A DNA stretch of 64,000 bases from Pontibacter populi (GCF_019336435.1 NZ_JAHWXQ010000001.1:558001-622000), one strand, 5' to 3'; counted from the stretch's first letter, positions 9,990 through 18,044 are shown. Notes: generated from the sequence alone by a model not told the origin. Program-made: numbers and translations.

Positions 9990-11150
9990 CTAAACAGTTT
10001 TGTTTTTCAGAAAATTAGTAGCCATTAAGCGGGTTTCCCTGTCCGTTTCAACATAGTCAGTAAGAGAAGGGTGTGCAATATACGCAACTTTTGCCATACA
10101 GCTTTCGATCAAATCCGACATCTCCAGAAAACCAACCTCATCCTGCAGGAATGCTCCCACGGCTATTTCATTTGCTGCGTTCAGGATACAAGGCATATTA
10201 CCGCCCTGCGCCATGGCATCAAAAGCCAGCTGTAGATTACGGAACGTCTTCAGGTCGGGCTGCTCAAACGTAAGTTGCGGGTAATCCATAAAATTAAAAC
10301 GCGGGTAGTCAGACTTCAATCGGTTCGGGTAGCCCATAGCATACTGTATCGGCAGTTTCATATCAGGCAGACCAAGCTGCGCTTTTATGGAGCCATCCTG
10401 GAACTGCACCAGCGAGTGAATGATAGATTGCGGATGCACTACCACTTCTATCTGGTCGTTGCGCAACCCGAAAAGCCATTTCGCTTCTATCACTTCCAGG
10501 CCTTTGTTCATCAGGCTGGCAGAATCTATCGTTATCTTGGCGCCCATCTCCCAGTTCGGGTGTTTGAGTGCCTGGGCTTTAGTTACAAATTTCAGCTCAT
10601 CTATAGTTCGCCCCCTGAACGGACCACCGGAAGCAGTCAGGATAATCTTCTCGATCGGGTTATGAAACTCGCCTGCCAGGCACTGGAAAATAGCGCTGTG
10701 CTCCGAATCAACCGGGCAAATGTTCACTCCTTTTTCACGGGCCAGGTCTGTTATCAGTTGTCCGGCAACAACCAGCGTTTCTTTATTGGCTAGCGCTATT
10801 TCTTTGCCAGCCTGTATGGCGCGTATAGTTGGCTGCAGCCCGGCATAGCCTACCATCGCTGTCAGCACCATATCCACAGTACCCATCTCCACAACGGAGC
10901 AAAGGGCATTGGCGCCGGCATAAACTTTAATGTCTTCGTGTTGCAAGGCATCACTAACTATAGTATACAGGTCTTCGCGGGCAATTACGACCACGTTCGG
11001 CTTAAACTTTAAGGCCTGTTCAATAAGTAAATCAGCGTTGTTATAAGCGGTTATTACTTCAAGTTCAAAGCTTTCAGGGTTAGCAGCAATCACTTCCAGC
11101 GCCTGCGTGCCTATAGAGCCTGTTGAACCAAGTATGGCGATTCTTTTCAT
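9990..11150 (-). CDS. dxr: 1-deoxy-D-xylulose-5-phosphate reductoisomerase
   Basis: Dxr converts DXP to MEP with NADPH, the committed step of the non-mevalonate isoprenoid pathway, in the cytoplasm. The 386-residue protein has the NADPH-binding GSTGSIGTQALEVI near its start, the DSEHSAIFQCL motif (about 148-158), SGGPFRG (about 173-179), and the substrate and metal-binding SASLMNKGLEVIEA (about 210-223). Length and motif order are standard. It heads the run dxr-rseP-LysM-DUF6702. The isoprenoid product may supply the UbiA-type prenyltransferase also encoded in this window, though that link is only thematic. Confidence 0.97.
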   Translation of the reverse strand: MKRIAILGSTGSIGTQALEVIAANPESFELEVITAYNNADLLIEQALKFKPNVVVIAREDLYTIVSDALQHEDIKVYAGANALCSVVEMGTVDMVLTAMVGYAGLQPTIRAIQAGKEIALANKETLVVAGQLITDLAREKGVNICPVDSEHSAIFQCLAGEFHNPIEKIILTASGGPFRGRTIDELKFVTKAQALKHPNWEMGAKITIDSASLMNKGLEVIEAKWLFGLRNDQIEVVVHPQSIIHSLVQFQDGSIKAQLGLPDMKLPIQYAMGYPNRLKSDYPRFNFMDYPQLTFEQPDLKTFRNLQLAFDAMAQGGNMPCILNAANEIAVGAFLQDEVGFLEMSDLIESCMAKVAYIAHPSLTDYVETDRETRLMATNFLKNKTV

Positions 11151-11151
11151 T

Positions 11152-11184
11152 AATTACGAATTACGAATTACGAATTACGAATTG
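11152..11184. repeat. Left tandem array of ATTACGAATT, flanking the four-helix-bundle gene
   Basis: About four head-to-tail copies of the 9-base unit ATTACGAAT occupy the gap between dxr and the four-helix-bundle gene and supply the last codons and stop of the latter. The array on the other side of that gene (11544-11578) carries the reverse complement, so together they are inverted repeats. Confidence 0.85.
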
Positions 11185-11546
11185 GACTTCTTATCCAGCT
11201 TCGCTTTACTCGTAATGATGATACTATTCAAGATTTTAATTATTTCTTCGCAATCTGCGTGTATACTTTCAAAATGATTCTGCTTGATATAAGCAGTATC
11301 ATGTAGCAATCTTAACCAGTAGCTGCTTTCTCTGGCTTCTTTCCGGGCTATACTTAATTTATGTATAAAATCTATAGTTGACTGACCTGCAACTGCTTCC
11401 TCTACATTTGCCCCAACAGAAGTACCACTTCGTAACAGCTGCTTTGCTAATACATATTCCTGTTTCTCTCCTTTCAGGTGCTCGTACAGCTTCACAATCC
11501 GGATGGCAAAAGCATAGGATTTGGCTACAATTACATTTTCCTTCAT
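11175..11546 (-). CDS. Four-helix-bundle protein (S23 / intervening-sequence-protein family)
   Basis: The 123-residue protein MKENVIVAKSYAFAIRIVKL... belongs to the family first found encoded in 23S rRNA intervening sequences (TIGR02436-like), with the conserved LLRSGTSVGANVEEA and the SYWLRLL motif. Its function is unknown; members are basic, possibly nucleic-acid-binding pentamers related to the Avd protein of diversity-generating retroelements. No reverse transcriptase or rRNA is near. An upstream ATG at 11588 would overlap the GH3 gene; ATG 11546 gives the usual family N-terminus and is preferred. The gene is bracketed by inverted arrays of ATTACGAATT, suggesting that it arrived as a discrete cassette. 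Confidence 0.88.
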   Translation of the reverse strand: MKENVIVAKSYAFAIRIVKLYEHLKGEKQEYVLAKQLLRSGTSVGANVEEAVAGQSTIDFIHKLSIARKEARESSYWLRLLHDTAYIKQNHFESIHADCEEIIKILNSIIITSKAKLDKKSNS

Positions 11547-11578
11547 TCGTAATTCGTAATTAGGAATTCGTAATTGCC
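11544..11578. repeat. Right array of ATTCGTAATT, flanking the four-helix-bundle gene
   Basis: Three imperfect copies of ATTCGTAATT, reverse complement of the unit at 11152-11184, cover the start of the four-helix-bundle gene and the last few codons (ITNS) and stop of the GH3-family gene. The GH3 reading frame therefore ends inside the repeat. Confidence 0.85.
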
Positions 11579-13059
11579 AGCAGGCCATCGGCCAGCGTAC
11601 GGTCGTTACTCAATCTAGGTACTTTATTCTGCCCGCCCAGCTTGCCCTGCGACTTCATATAGTTCCGGAACGTACCAAGTGGCAAAACACGTACTTTCAG
11701 GTTTGCTAAAATATGTCCGGTTATCAGGTCGTCGTAATAACTGTTCAGTTGCTGAAGTTGCTGGTTCAGTTCTTTTTCAAAGTCATCGAAATTGTTCGGT
11801 GCCTTCGAGAACTCGATCAGCCATTCATGATACGATTCGCCTTCGCCGCTGCTTACAAAAGGTGCCACTGTAAACTCTACAAGCTCTACTGTCGGGAACC
11901 GCTTCATGGTTTGCTGCATAGCTTTCTCCACTTCCTCGCCAATAACGTGCTCTCCAAAAGCGGAAATAAAGTGCTTGATGCGACCCGAAACTATAAGCTT
12001 GTACGGTTTTAAACTTGTAAACTTAACAGTATCGCCAATAGAGTAGCCCCAAAGACCAGCATTGCTGCTTATAACCAGTGCATAATTCTTACCCAGTTCT
12101 ACTTCACCAATAGTTAAGCGGGTCGGGTTATCGTTAAAATATTCTTCTACCGGGATGAATTCATAGTAAATGCCGGCATCCAGCAGCAATAATAAGCCTT
12201 TGTCGTTCTGCTCGTTCTGGTAAGCAAAAAAGCCTTCCGACGCCGGAAAAGTTTCAATGCTATCCACATGGCGGCCAATCGACTCGAACATCTTCTTGCG
12301 GTAGGGTTCAAAATTCACGCCACCATACACGAACAGCGAAAAGTTCGGGAAGATATCCTTTATCTGTTTACCAGTCTGGCGCATCAGCTTATCAAAATAC
12401 ATCTGCACCCACGGCGGTATGCCCGAAATGAGCGACATATTCTGATCTATCGTTTCTTCGATGATCTGGTCAAGCTTTGTTTCCCAGTCTTCAATGCAAT
12501 TGGTTTCGTAAGTTGGCAGCTGGTTTGTGCGCAGGTAACCCGGCACGTGGTGGTTCACGATCCCCGAAAGCCGGCCAGTTTTAATACCACCTACTTCCTC
12601 CAGCACGGGGCTCCCGGACAGAAAGATCAGCTTGCCATCCAGGAATTTTGAGTTACCGGTTTCGTGGATGTAAGCCAGCAGTGCGTTTTTAGCCCCGTTT
12701 ATATGGTTCGGGATAGAGTCTTTGGTAATAGGGATATACTTGGTACCGGAAGTAGTGCCTGATGTTTTAGCCAGGTAGATTGGTTTGCCCGGCCAGGTGA
12801 TATCTGCCTGGCCAGCTTTAATGCGGTTGAAATAGCTACTAAGGCCTTCGTAATCGCGTACGGGCACAGCTTTTACAAAATCCGTATGGGTTTCTATCGT
12901 TTCGAAATTATGGTCGCGCCCAAAAGCGGTTTTCTTTGCACCGGCGATAATATTCCTGAAAACTTCCTCTTGTGCCTGCACCGGATTCTGTATCCATCTT
13001 TGTTGCTTTTTATGCACATAAGCTGCCAGATATTTACTCAACCACGCTTTTACACCCAT
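11560..13059 (-). CDS. GH3-family acyl-adenylate/amido synthetase-like protein
   Basis: The 499-residue protein resembles plant and bacterial GH3 proteins of the ANL adenylating superfamily, which couple carboxylic acids to amines via an acyl-AMP. Visible features are the ATP-binding loop LAKTSGTTSGTKYIPIT (about 107-124), the FVYGGVNFEP segment, the ASEGFFAYQ motif that contacts the adenine, and GLWGYSIGDTVKF near residue 352. The substrate in Bacteroidota is unknown. The last residues (ITNS) are encoded by the flanking ATTCGTAATT array, so the C-terminus may have been altered by repeat insertion. It is a family-level assignment; no biosynthetic neighbours help to define a substrate. Confidence 0.85.
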   Translation of the reverse strand: MGVKAWLSKYLAAYVHKKQQRWIQNPVQAQEEVFRNIIAGAKKTAFGRDHNFETIETHTDFVKAVPVRDYEGLSSYFNRIKAGQADITWPGKPIYLAKTSGTTSGTKYIPITKDSIPNHINGAKNALLAYIHETGNSKFLDGKLIFLSGSPVLEEVGGIKTGRLSGIVNHHVPGYLRTNQLPTYETNCIEDWETKLDQIIEETIDQNMSLISGIPPWVQMYFDKLMRQTGKQIKDIFPNFSLFVYGGVNFEPYRKKMFESIGRHVDSIETFPASEGFFAYQNEQNDKGLLLLLDAGIYYEFIPVEEYFNDNPTRLTIGEVELGKNYALVISSNAGLWGYSIGDTVKFTSLKPYKLIVSGRIKHFISAFGEHVIGEEVEKAMQQTMKRFPTVELVEFTVAPFVSSGEGESYHEWLIEFSKAPNNFDDFEKELNQQLQQLNSYYDDLITGHILANLKVRVLPLGTFRNYMKSQGKLGGQNKVPRLSNDRTLADGLLAITNS

Positions 13060-13226
13060 ACATTGCTGCTGTTTATAGTGGTAAATATAGGCAGTTATCA
13101 GTTAATGTTATAAGGTTGCTTTACTTAAAACACACATTAGGAAAGCAAAACCAACAAAATTGGGAGTAATAGAGTAACCTATAATCATAAACTCGGTTCT
13201 ATACTTTATTTAAACAATACAAAATT

Positions 13227-13661
13227 ATGAAGCAGCATAAAGCAAAAGCGCAATGGAATGGCAGCCTGAAAGAAGGCAATGGTGAATTTGAAACCGGCCG
13301 CGGCAATATAAAAACAGGTTTCTCCTTTGCATCCCGTTTCGGCGAAGACACCAAAGCCACTTCACCGGAAGAGCTGATAGGAGCAGCACACGCCGGTTGC
13401 TTTTCGATGTTCCTGAGCGCATTAATTGACAAAAAAGAACTTAAAGCTGATTATATCAGGACAGATGCCAATGTGACACTAGGTGAAACGGACGGTGCCC
13501 CAACTATACTTAAAATAGAACTGACTGTGGAAGGCAAGGTGCCTAATATGCAGGATGCTGATTTTCAACAACTGGTAAAAGAAGCTAAAGCAGGCTGCCC
13601 TGTTTCGAAAGCACTGGCTTCGGTGCCTGAAATTACAGTGAACGCAACACTTACAGAATAA
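13227..13661 (+). CDS. OsmC-family peroxiredoxin
   Basis: OsmC proteins are dimeric thiol peroxidases that remove organic hydroperoxides. This 144-residue protein shows the two family cysteines, one in AHAGCFSMFLSAL and the other in AGCPVSKAL, which form the redox-active pair, together with the N-terminal WNGSLKEGNGEF strand and the SPEELIGAAHA helix start. Length is typical. It is transcribed divergently from the GH3 gene with a 167-bp gap and is followed by the PH-domain gene after 58 bp. Whether it is OsmC proper or the related YhfA/Ohr-like subgroup cannot be settled by eye; the sequence looks closest to OsmC. Confidence 0.92.
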   Translation: MKQHKAKAQWNGSLKEGNGEFETGRGNIKTGFSFASRFGEDTKATSPEELIGAAHAGCFSMFLSALIDKKELKADYIRTDANVTLGETDGAPTILKIELTVEGKVPNMQDADFQQLVKEAKAGCPVSKALASVPEITVNATLTE

Positions 13662-13719
13662 TTTATTATCTTGCACTAGCCTGTAAAAAAGGCATTATGT
13701 TCCACCAAAACAGTATGGC

Positions 13720-14226
13720 ATGGCAGCATCTGGCAGTAGCAGTGCACGATCGTCGTTATTTATTCAGTTAAGTCCTTCGCGCAGCGCAAAGCTGTCGTTT
13801 TCTATCCAGCTCCTGCTCACCCTGTTGTGGGTTGCCTGGGCTGCTATACTGGCTTTCTCAGATAGATCTGCCGGTGACTCGTACCTGTTCCATGCTTTTT
13901 TTGGCCTGGCGCTGGCTTTCCTGGTTTATGTTATACTACAGAATACTTCTGTTTTCGGGTTTCAGTCCTATATTGAGGTTACACCGGAGTATATTGTTCG
14001 CAAGCATGGTGTTTTCCGCCCGAAACATGTGGTAGCTATACCGGATATTAAGGCAGTACATATTTCGCCGCTGGCCCTGCGTGTTACCGAGAAAAACGAT
14101 CACCAGACTTACTTCGATTTAAAGCAGGTAAGAAAGCGTCGCGACAAAGAGAAGATAAAACGTAAAGTCCGTGACCTGGCTACACAATATGGCTTTGAAA
14201 TAACGGAAGCAAGCAATAACCAATAG
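13720..14226 (+). CDS. PH-domain membrane protein
   Basis: This 168-residue protein has two hydrophobic helices (about 31-48 and 56-74) followed by a bacterial PH-like domain (about 82-160) with EVTPEYIVRKHGVFRPKHVVAIPDIKAVHI, as in bPH_6-type domains that follow membrane helices. Function is unknown, but such proteins are generally inner-membrane anchored with the PH domain cytoplasmic. The first ATG at 13720 gives a Ser-rich leader; an internal start is possible. It ends just before a strong Rho-independent terminator at 14243-14281. Confidence 0.7.
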   Translation: MAASGSSSARSSLFIQLSPSRSAKLSFSIQLLLTLLWVAWAAILAFSDRSAGDSYLFHAFFGLALAFLVYVILQNTSVFGFQSYIEVTPEYIVRKHGVFRPKHVVAIPDIKAVHISPLALRVTEKNDHQTYFDLKQVRKRRDKEKIKRKVRDLATQYGFEITEASNNQ

Positions 14227-14242
14227 GTTCGTAACTATAAAA

Positions 14243-14281
14243 GGCGGGCTATACTTGATAAAAGTATAGCCCGCCTTTTTT
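14243..14281 (+). terminator. Rho-independent terminator after the PH-domain gene
   Basis: A perfect 14-bp stem GGCGGGCTATACTT / AAGTATAGCCCGCC with a 5-base loop is followed by six T residues. Confidence 0.95.
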
Positions 14282-14285
14282 GTGT

Positions 14286-14713
14286 ATCTATAGTTAGCGT
14301 AATTAGGGAATCCTGCTTTATGCCCACACCATCAACTCCATCCGCCGTCTAAGATTCGCTGTTTTGGATTTCTTAATCCGCTTTACCTGCAATATGGGGA
14401 TTAAGAAATCCCTCGGCAGTTAGCTTCCGGACTAGGAAGTCCGGAAGAGCGAGGCCTTTTTTATAGGGTTTAAATTCTAGAAACCCCGTCATCTCCTACC
14501 CCCTTCAAAGCGGCACTTTATCGACTAATGTAATTAAACAAAAGATTAACGTATTGCTGATTGTCCCCCTTTTAAGGGGCAGAGGATGATTTACGTAAAC
14601 TGTTCATGTAGCTTAGGCCCCTTTCGCAACTAAGCAAAATTTATAATCCAAACGGGCCGGAGGCCCAACTATAGTTCGTCACGAGCGAAGACGCTCGCGC
14701 TATGTGTACTTAC
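14286..14713. repeat. Non-coding gap with hairpin repeats
   Basis: No convincing gene lies in this stretch between two terminators. It holds a cluster of short hairpins: GGATTTCTTAATCC near 14365, its relative GGATTAAGAAATCC near 14397, and CCGGACTAGGAAGTCCGG near 14427, plus a further GTCCCCC...GGGGC hairpin near 14563. Related hairpin words recur at 37668-37790 and 38548-38650, which marks this as a dispersed non-coding repeat family. The right end (14655-14700) has GC-rich words resembling the 56548-56696 element, including an AACTATAGTT copy. Confidence 0.6.
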
Positions 14714-14758
14714 CAAAAACAAACCGGGGCTATAGTTTCAGCAACTATAGCCCCGGTC
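14714..14758 (-). terminator. Rho-independent terminator after dnaA
   Basis: A perfect 14-bp stem CCGGGGCTATAGTT / AACTATAGCCCCGG (14724-14737 and 14743-14756) is followed, on the minus strand, by a T-rich tract. The stem contains one half of the AACTATAGTT palindrome in each arm. Confidence 0.92.
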
Positions 14759-14778
14759 ATTTATAAAGTAAAGTTTTT

Positions 14779-16203
14779 CTATCCGGCTTTCGATTTAAAT
14801 TTTTTCTGAAGTTCCTGTATACTCGCTTTGAATTTCTTGTCCGTATCGATCAGGTCGGAAACGGTTTGTACGGAGTGGATAACGGTACTGTGGTCGCGGC
14901 CACCGAAATGGTAACCGATCGACTTTAGCGAGTGGCTGGTAAATTCTTTGGCGAAATACATGGCCACCTGGCGTGCTGTAACAATTTCCTTTTTACGGGT
15001 TTTGGCTTTTAATGAGTCAAGGCTCACCTGGAAGTATTCGGCTACCGTTTTCTGTATGAAGTCAAGGTTTACTTCTGTCTCAACATCCTCAATAATATGC
15101 TTCAGGGCCTGCTTGGCAAGCTCCAGGTCAATTTCTTTTCTGTTCAGCGATGACTGTGCGATCAGGGATATCAGTACGCCTTCCAGTTCACGCACGTTGG
15201 TATCCACACTATAAGCCAGGTACTCTACCACGTTATCCGGAATATCAATTCCGTCGCCCTGCATCTTTTTCTGGATGATGGCCATACGCGTTTCAAAGTC
15301 CGGGCTCTGTAAATCAGCTGTTAAGCCCCACTTAAATCGGGACAATAATCGCTCCTCCAACCCTTTCAGGTCGCGCGGCGGACAGTCAGAGGTCATCACA
15401 ATCTGTTTGCCGGACTGGTGCAGGTGGTTGAAGATATGGAAGAACATTTCCTGGGTTTTATCTTTCCCGCTCAGGAACTGCACGTCGTCAATGATCAGGA
15501 TATCTACCAGCAGATAGAAGTTGGCAAAGTCCTGAACGTTGTTGGTCTTAACCGATTCGATGAACTGGTTTACAAATTTCTCCGACGAAACGTAAAGTAC
15601 AAACTTGTCGGGGTTGCTGTTTTTGATGTGGTTGCCAATGGCCTGCACCAAGTGCGTTTTACCAAGACCAACACCACCATACACCATCAGCGGGTTAAAG
15701 GAAGTAGTACCAGGTTTGTTAGCCACGGCATAACCCGCAGAACGCGCCAGGCGGTTGCAATCTCCTTCAATGTAATTCTCAAAAGTGTAAGCCGAGTTTA
15801 GCTGCGAGTTCAGGAAGTTCCGGTCAATGGTTTTAGACTCGAACGGGCTCTTGATGAAGTTCTGCTCCGGGCGGTATGAGTTTACAACAGCTGCCGGTAT
15901 TTTCTTGGTAGGGATGTTAACCGTCTGCGGCTTGTTAGATTCGTTGCCGCGGTCAACAATAATAGAATATTCCAAACGCCCATCGGCTCCGAGCTCCTGG
16001 TAAATGACCTTTTTCAGAAGTTGCACATAGTGCTCCTCCAGCCACTCATAAAAGAACTGGCTAGGCACCTGTATAGTTAGCACACCATCGCGCAGGGATA
16101 TAGGCTTAATCGGCTCAAACCAGGTTTTAAAACTCTGATCGCCAATATTATCCTTAATAACCTGCAGGCAGTTACTCCATACAGTCGTACAATCTTTAAT
16201 CAT
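14779..16203 (-). CDS. dnaA: Chromosomal replication initiator DnaA
   Basis: DnaA binds DnaA boxes at oriC and melts the origin in its ATP form. The 474-residue protein starting MIKDCTTVWSNCLQVI has domain I (1-85), a short linker, the AAA+ domain III with Walker A GGVGLGKT at about 176-183 and Walker B LIIDDVQFL, and the domain IV helix-turn-helix with the DnaA signature GGRDHSTVIHSV near residue 430. A TTG four codons upstream is in frame, but ATG 16203 gives the usual Bacteroidota N-terminus. Neighbours are not replication genes (no dnaN or gyrB), so adjacency to oriC is not implied. Confidence 0.97.
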   Translation of the reverse strand: MIKDCTTVWSNCLQVIKDNIGDQSFKTWFEPIKPISLRDGVLTIQVPSQFFYEWLEEHYVQLLKKVIYQELGADGRLEYSIIVDRGNESNKPQTVNIPTKKIPAAVVNSYRPEQNFIKSPFESKTIDRNFLNSQLNSAYTFENYIEGDCNRLARSAGYAVANKPGTTSFNPLMVYGGVGLGKTHLVQAIGNHIKNSNPDKFVLYVSSEKFVNQFIESVKTNNVQDFANFYLLVDILIIDDVQFLSGKDKTQEMFFHIFNHLHQSGKQIVMTSDCPPRDLKGLEERLLSRFKWGLTADLQSPDFETRMAIIQKKMQGDGIDIPDNVVEYLAYSVDTNVRELEGVLISLIAQSSLNRKEIDLELAKQALKHIIEDVETEVNLDFIQKTVAEYFQVSLDSLKAKTRKKEIVTARQVAMYFAKEFTSHSLKSIGYHFGGRDHSTVIHSVQTVSDLIDTDKKFKASIQELQKKFKSKAG

Positions 16204-16309
16204 CCAATTTTCCAAAGCACACTAGATTAGTTTGGTGAAGCAAACCTCTCCTTATTCGACAGGGGGGTTACAAAATTGCTTAAATATAAGTAAACAAAAA
16301 ATTATTTTT

Positions 16310-17245
16310 TCACGAAGTTAATACAGGGTTATCCACAGGCAGTGCTGCCGTTTTTATAGTTGTTTTTTCCTTCGTTTTTTTATTGAATTCAAAGTCGATG
16401 CGACCTAAATAGATGCCGGCATACCCTACCTGGTTAATAAGTGTTTCGTGTCCCGACTCGTGGCGAAGCACTTCCGGCTCATCCATAAATGTATGGGTAT
16501 GACCACCTAAAATGAGGTCGATGCCGCTTACCTGCGCTGCCAGTTTGCGGTCGTCTATTTTCTCGGTCTGGTAACTATAGCCCAAATGCGACAGACAAAC
16601 AACCATGTGGCATTTCTGGTTTTCGCGGAGCTCGGTTACCATTTCCTGCGCTTTTGCAACAGGGTCTAGATACACGGTCTCACCAAACTGCTTTTTGCCT
16701 ACCAAACCTTCCAGTTGTATCCCTAAGCCAAAAACACCCACGCGGACACCTTCTTTCTCGAATATCTTGTAAGGCTTGAATTTATCTTTCAGGATGGTTT
16801 TAGAGAAATCATAGTTGGCGTTTACAAACTCGAAGCCGGCAACAGGTAACTGTTTTGCCAATCCCTCCAGGCCAAGGTCGAAATCGTGGTTACCTAAGGT
16901 GGCGGCATCGTATTTCATGTCGCTCATCAGTTTGTACTCCAGCTCGCCATTAAAGAAATTGAAATAAGGCGTTCCCTGCCAGATGTCTCCTGAATCGAGT
17001 AACAGAATATTAGGCTCCTCTTTGCGGATCTTTTCTATCAGGCTGGCACGGCGGGCCATCCCTCCCATGCCGGCATATTTTCGGCCGTCACTCGGAAACG
17101 GATCGATGCGCGAATGCTGGTCGTTGGTGTGTAAAATGGTAAGCTTTATAGTTTTGCTGGCTGCCTGGGAGCTGAATGGTAACCCAACTATAGTTAAGCC
17201 GGCTGCACCTACGGCGCTATACTTTAAAAAATCTCTTCTCTTCAT
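16310..17245 (-). CDS. Metallophosphatase (5'-nucleotidase N-terminal domain), Tat-exported
   Basis: The 311-residue protein starts MKRRDFLKYSAVGAAG, a twin-arginine signal with the RRDFLK motif. It then carries the calcineurin-like metallophosphoesterase domain of UshA-type 5'-nucleotidases: HTNDQHSRIDPF (metal site), DSGDIWQGTP, LGNHDFDLG and GGHTHTF. The matching C-terminal domain is encoded by the separate gene immediately upstream in the operon (17259-18017, 13-bp gap), so the two probably act together in nucleotide salvage in the periplasm. The last codons contain a perfect DnaA-box sequence TTATCCACA at 16329-16337, perhaps by chance. Confidence 0.93.
   Translation of the reverse strand: MKRRDFLKYSAVGAAGLTIVGLPFSSQAASKTIKLTILHTNDQHSRIDPFPSDGRKYAGMGGMARRASLIEKIRKEEPNILLLDSGDIWQGTPYFNFFNGELEYKLMSDMKYDAATLGNHDFDLGLEGLAKQLPVAGFEFVNANYDFSKTILKDKFKPYKIFEKEGVRVGVFGLGIQLEGLVGKKQFGETVYLDPVAKAQEMVTELRENQKCHMVVCLSHLGYSYQTEKIDDRKLAAQVSGIDLILGGHTHTFMDEPEVLRHESGHETLINQVGYAGIYLGRIDFEFNKKTKEKTTIKTAALPVDNPVLTS
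16329..16337 (+). promoter_or_regulatory. Perfect DnaA-box sequence TTATCCACA
   Basis: An exact TTATCCACA lies in the final codons of the metallophosphatase gene, 126 bp upstream of the dnaA start. A single box inside a gene could be chance or could serve dnaA autoregulation. A second exact copy is at 18036-18044. Confidence 0.35.
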
Positions 17246-17258
17246 GGCTAACTATAGT

Positions 17259-18017
17259 TTATTGTGCGCCGGAAACGCGTTTGGCAGTATCGGCAACTAT
17301 AGGTTTGCCGGCTGCAGTCAGTTCTTTTATATGCTTCAGAATCATGTCACGCATCATCATACCCACTTTTTCAGACTTGATGGCTTTCTTGAACATCACC
17401 ATGTTATCGCCACCACCTGCCAGGTAATCGGATGTTACAATGGTATAGTTGCGGGATGTATCCAGGGGCTTACCACCAATTTTAATGTTTGTGGCTTTAC
17501 CATTCTGTATGGTGTAAGTAGCATTGGCAATGGGCGAAATACCTGTTTTGGCAGCAAAGTCTAACAACTCCTGTGTGGTCGGGCCATCAAGGGTTAGAAC
17601 GATAACCTCATTTTCGAAAGGCATCAACTCGAAGATGTGGCCAACTGTTATTGGTCCGGCCGGAAGCGGCACGCGCAAGCCGCCATTTGTTGTCTGGGCC
17701 ATGTCTACCGGCTCGTCTACCAGTTTATTTGTCTCTTCCAGCAACAGGTCTACCACAAAATTGCCCAACGGCGATTCGTAGTCTGCTTTGCGAAGCTCAA
17801 CGGGAGCTGTACCAATTACTTCACTCATTTTGGCTGTAACCTGCTGGCGGTAAGGCACAATTATGGCCTCAGTTTCCGGATCGGCGGTTAAGGTGCTGTC
17901 AACGGCTACATCGGTTTGTTGGAGGCTGGCCTGTGGTTGCCAGATCTTCTGCTGGCAGCCAACGGTGGAAACGGCAAGCAAAAGGGCAGTTATATAACTA
18001 TAGATCGGGTGCTTCAT
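17259..18017 (-). CDS. 5'-nucleotidase C-terminal domain lipoprotein
   Basis: The 252-residue protein has a lipoprotein signal (lipobox near STVGC, Cys about residue 21) and a complete 5'-nucleotidase C-terminal domain: GNFVVDLLLEE, AQTTNGGLRVPLPAGPITVGHIFELMPFEN, and TSDYLAGGGDNM. In UshA this domain binds the nucleoside part of the substrate and is fused behind the metallophosphatase domain; here it is separate and comes first in the operon, with the metallophosphatase gene 13 bp downstream. The lipid anchor may tether the complex to the outer membrane. Domain assignment is secure; complex formation is inferred. Confidence 0.92.
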   Translation of the reverse strand: MKHPIYSYITALLLAVSTVGCQQKIWQPQASLQQTDVAVDSTLTADPETEAIIVPYRQQVTAKMSEVIGTAPVELRKADYESPLGNFVVDLLLEETNKLVDEPVDMAQTTNGGLRVPLPAGPITVGHIFELMPFENEVIVLTLDGPTTQELLDFAAKTGISPIANATYTIQNGKATNIKIGGKPLDTSRNYTIVTSDYLAGGGDNMVMFKKAIKSEKVGMMMRDMILKHIKELTAAGKPIVADTAKRVSGAQ

Positions 18018-18035
18018 AAACTATCAGGATGCGAG

Positions 18036-18044
18036 TTATCCACA
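18036..18044 (+). promoter_or_regulatory. Perfect DnaA-box sequence TTATCCACA
   Basis: This exact TTATCCACA lies in the 163-bp gap between the divergent genes at 18017 and 18181. The rest of the gap is AT-rich, but there is no cluster of boxes, so an origin is not claimed. Confidence 0.3.

Noticed and set aside
10275-10793. A 172-codon plus-strand frame opposite dxr
   Set aside because: Antisense shadow; dxr motifs are complete on the minus strand and the antisense product has no recognisable features.
11547-11588. Extended N-terminus of the four-helix-bundle protein
   Set aside because: It would be translated from repeat DNA overlapping the GH3 gene; the family start MKEN at 11546 fits better.
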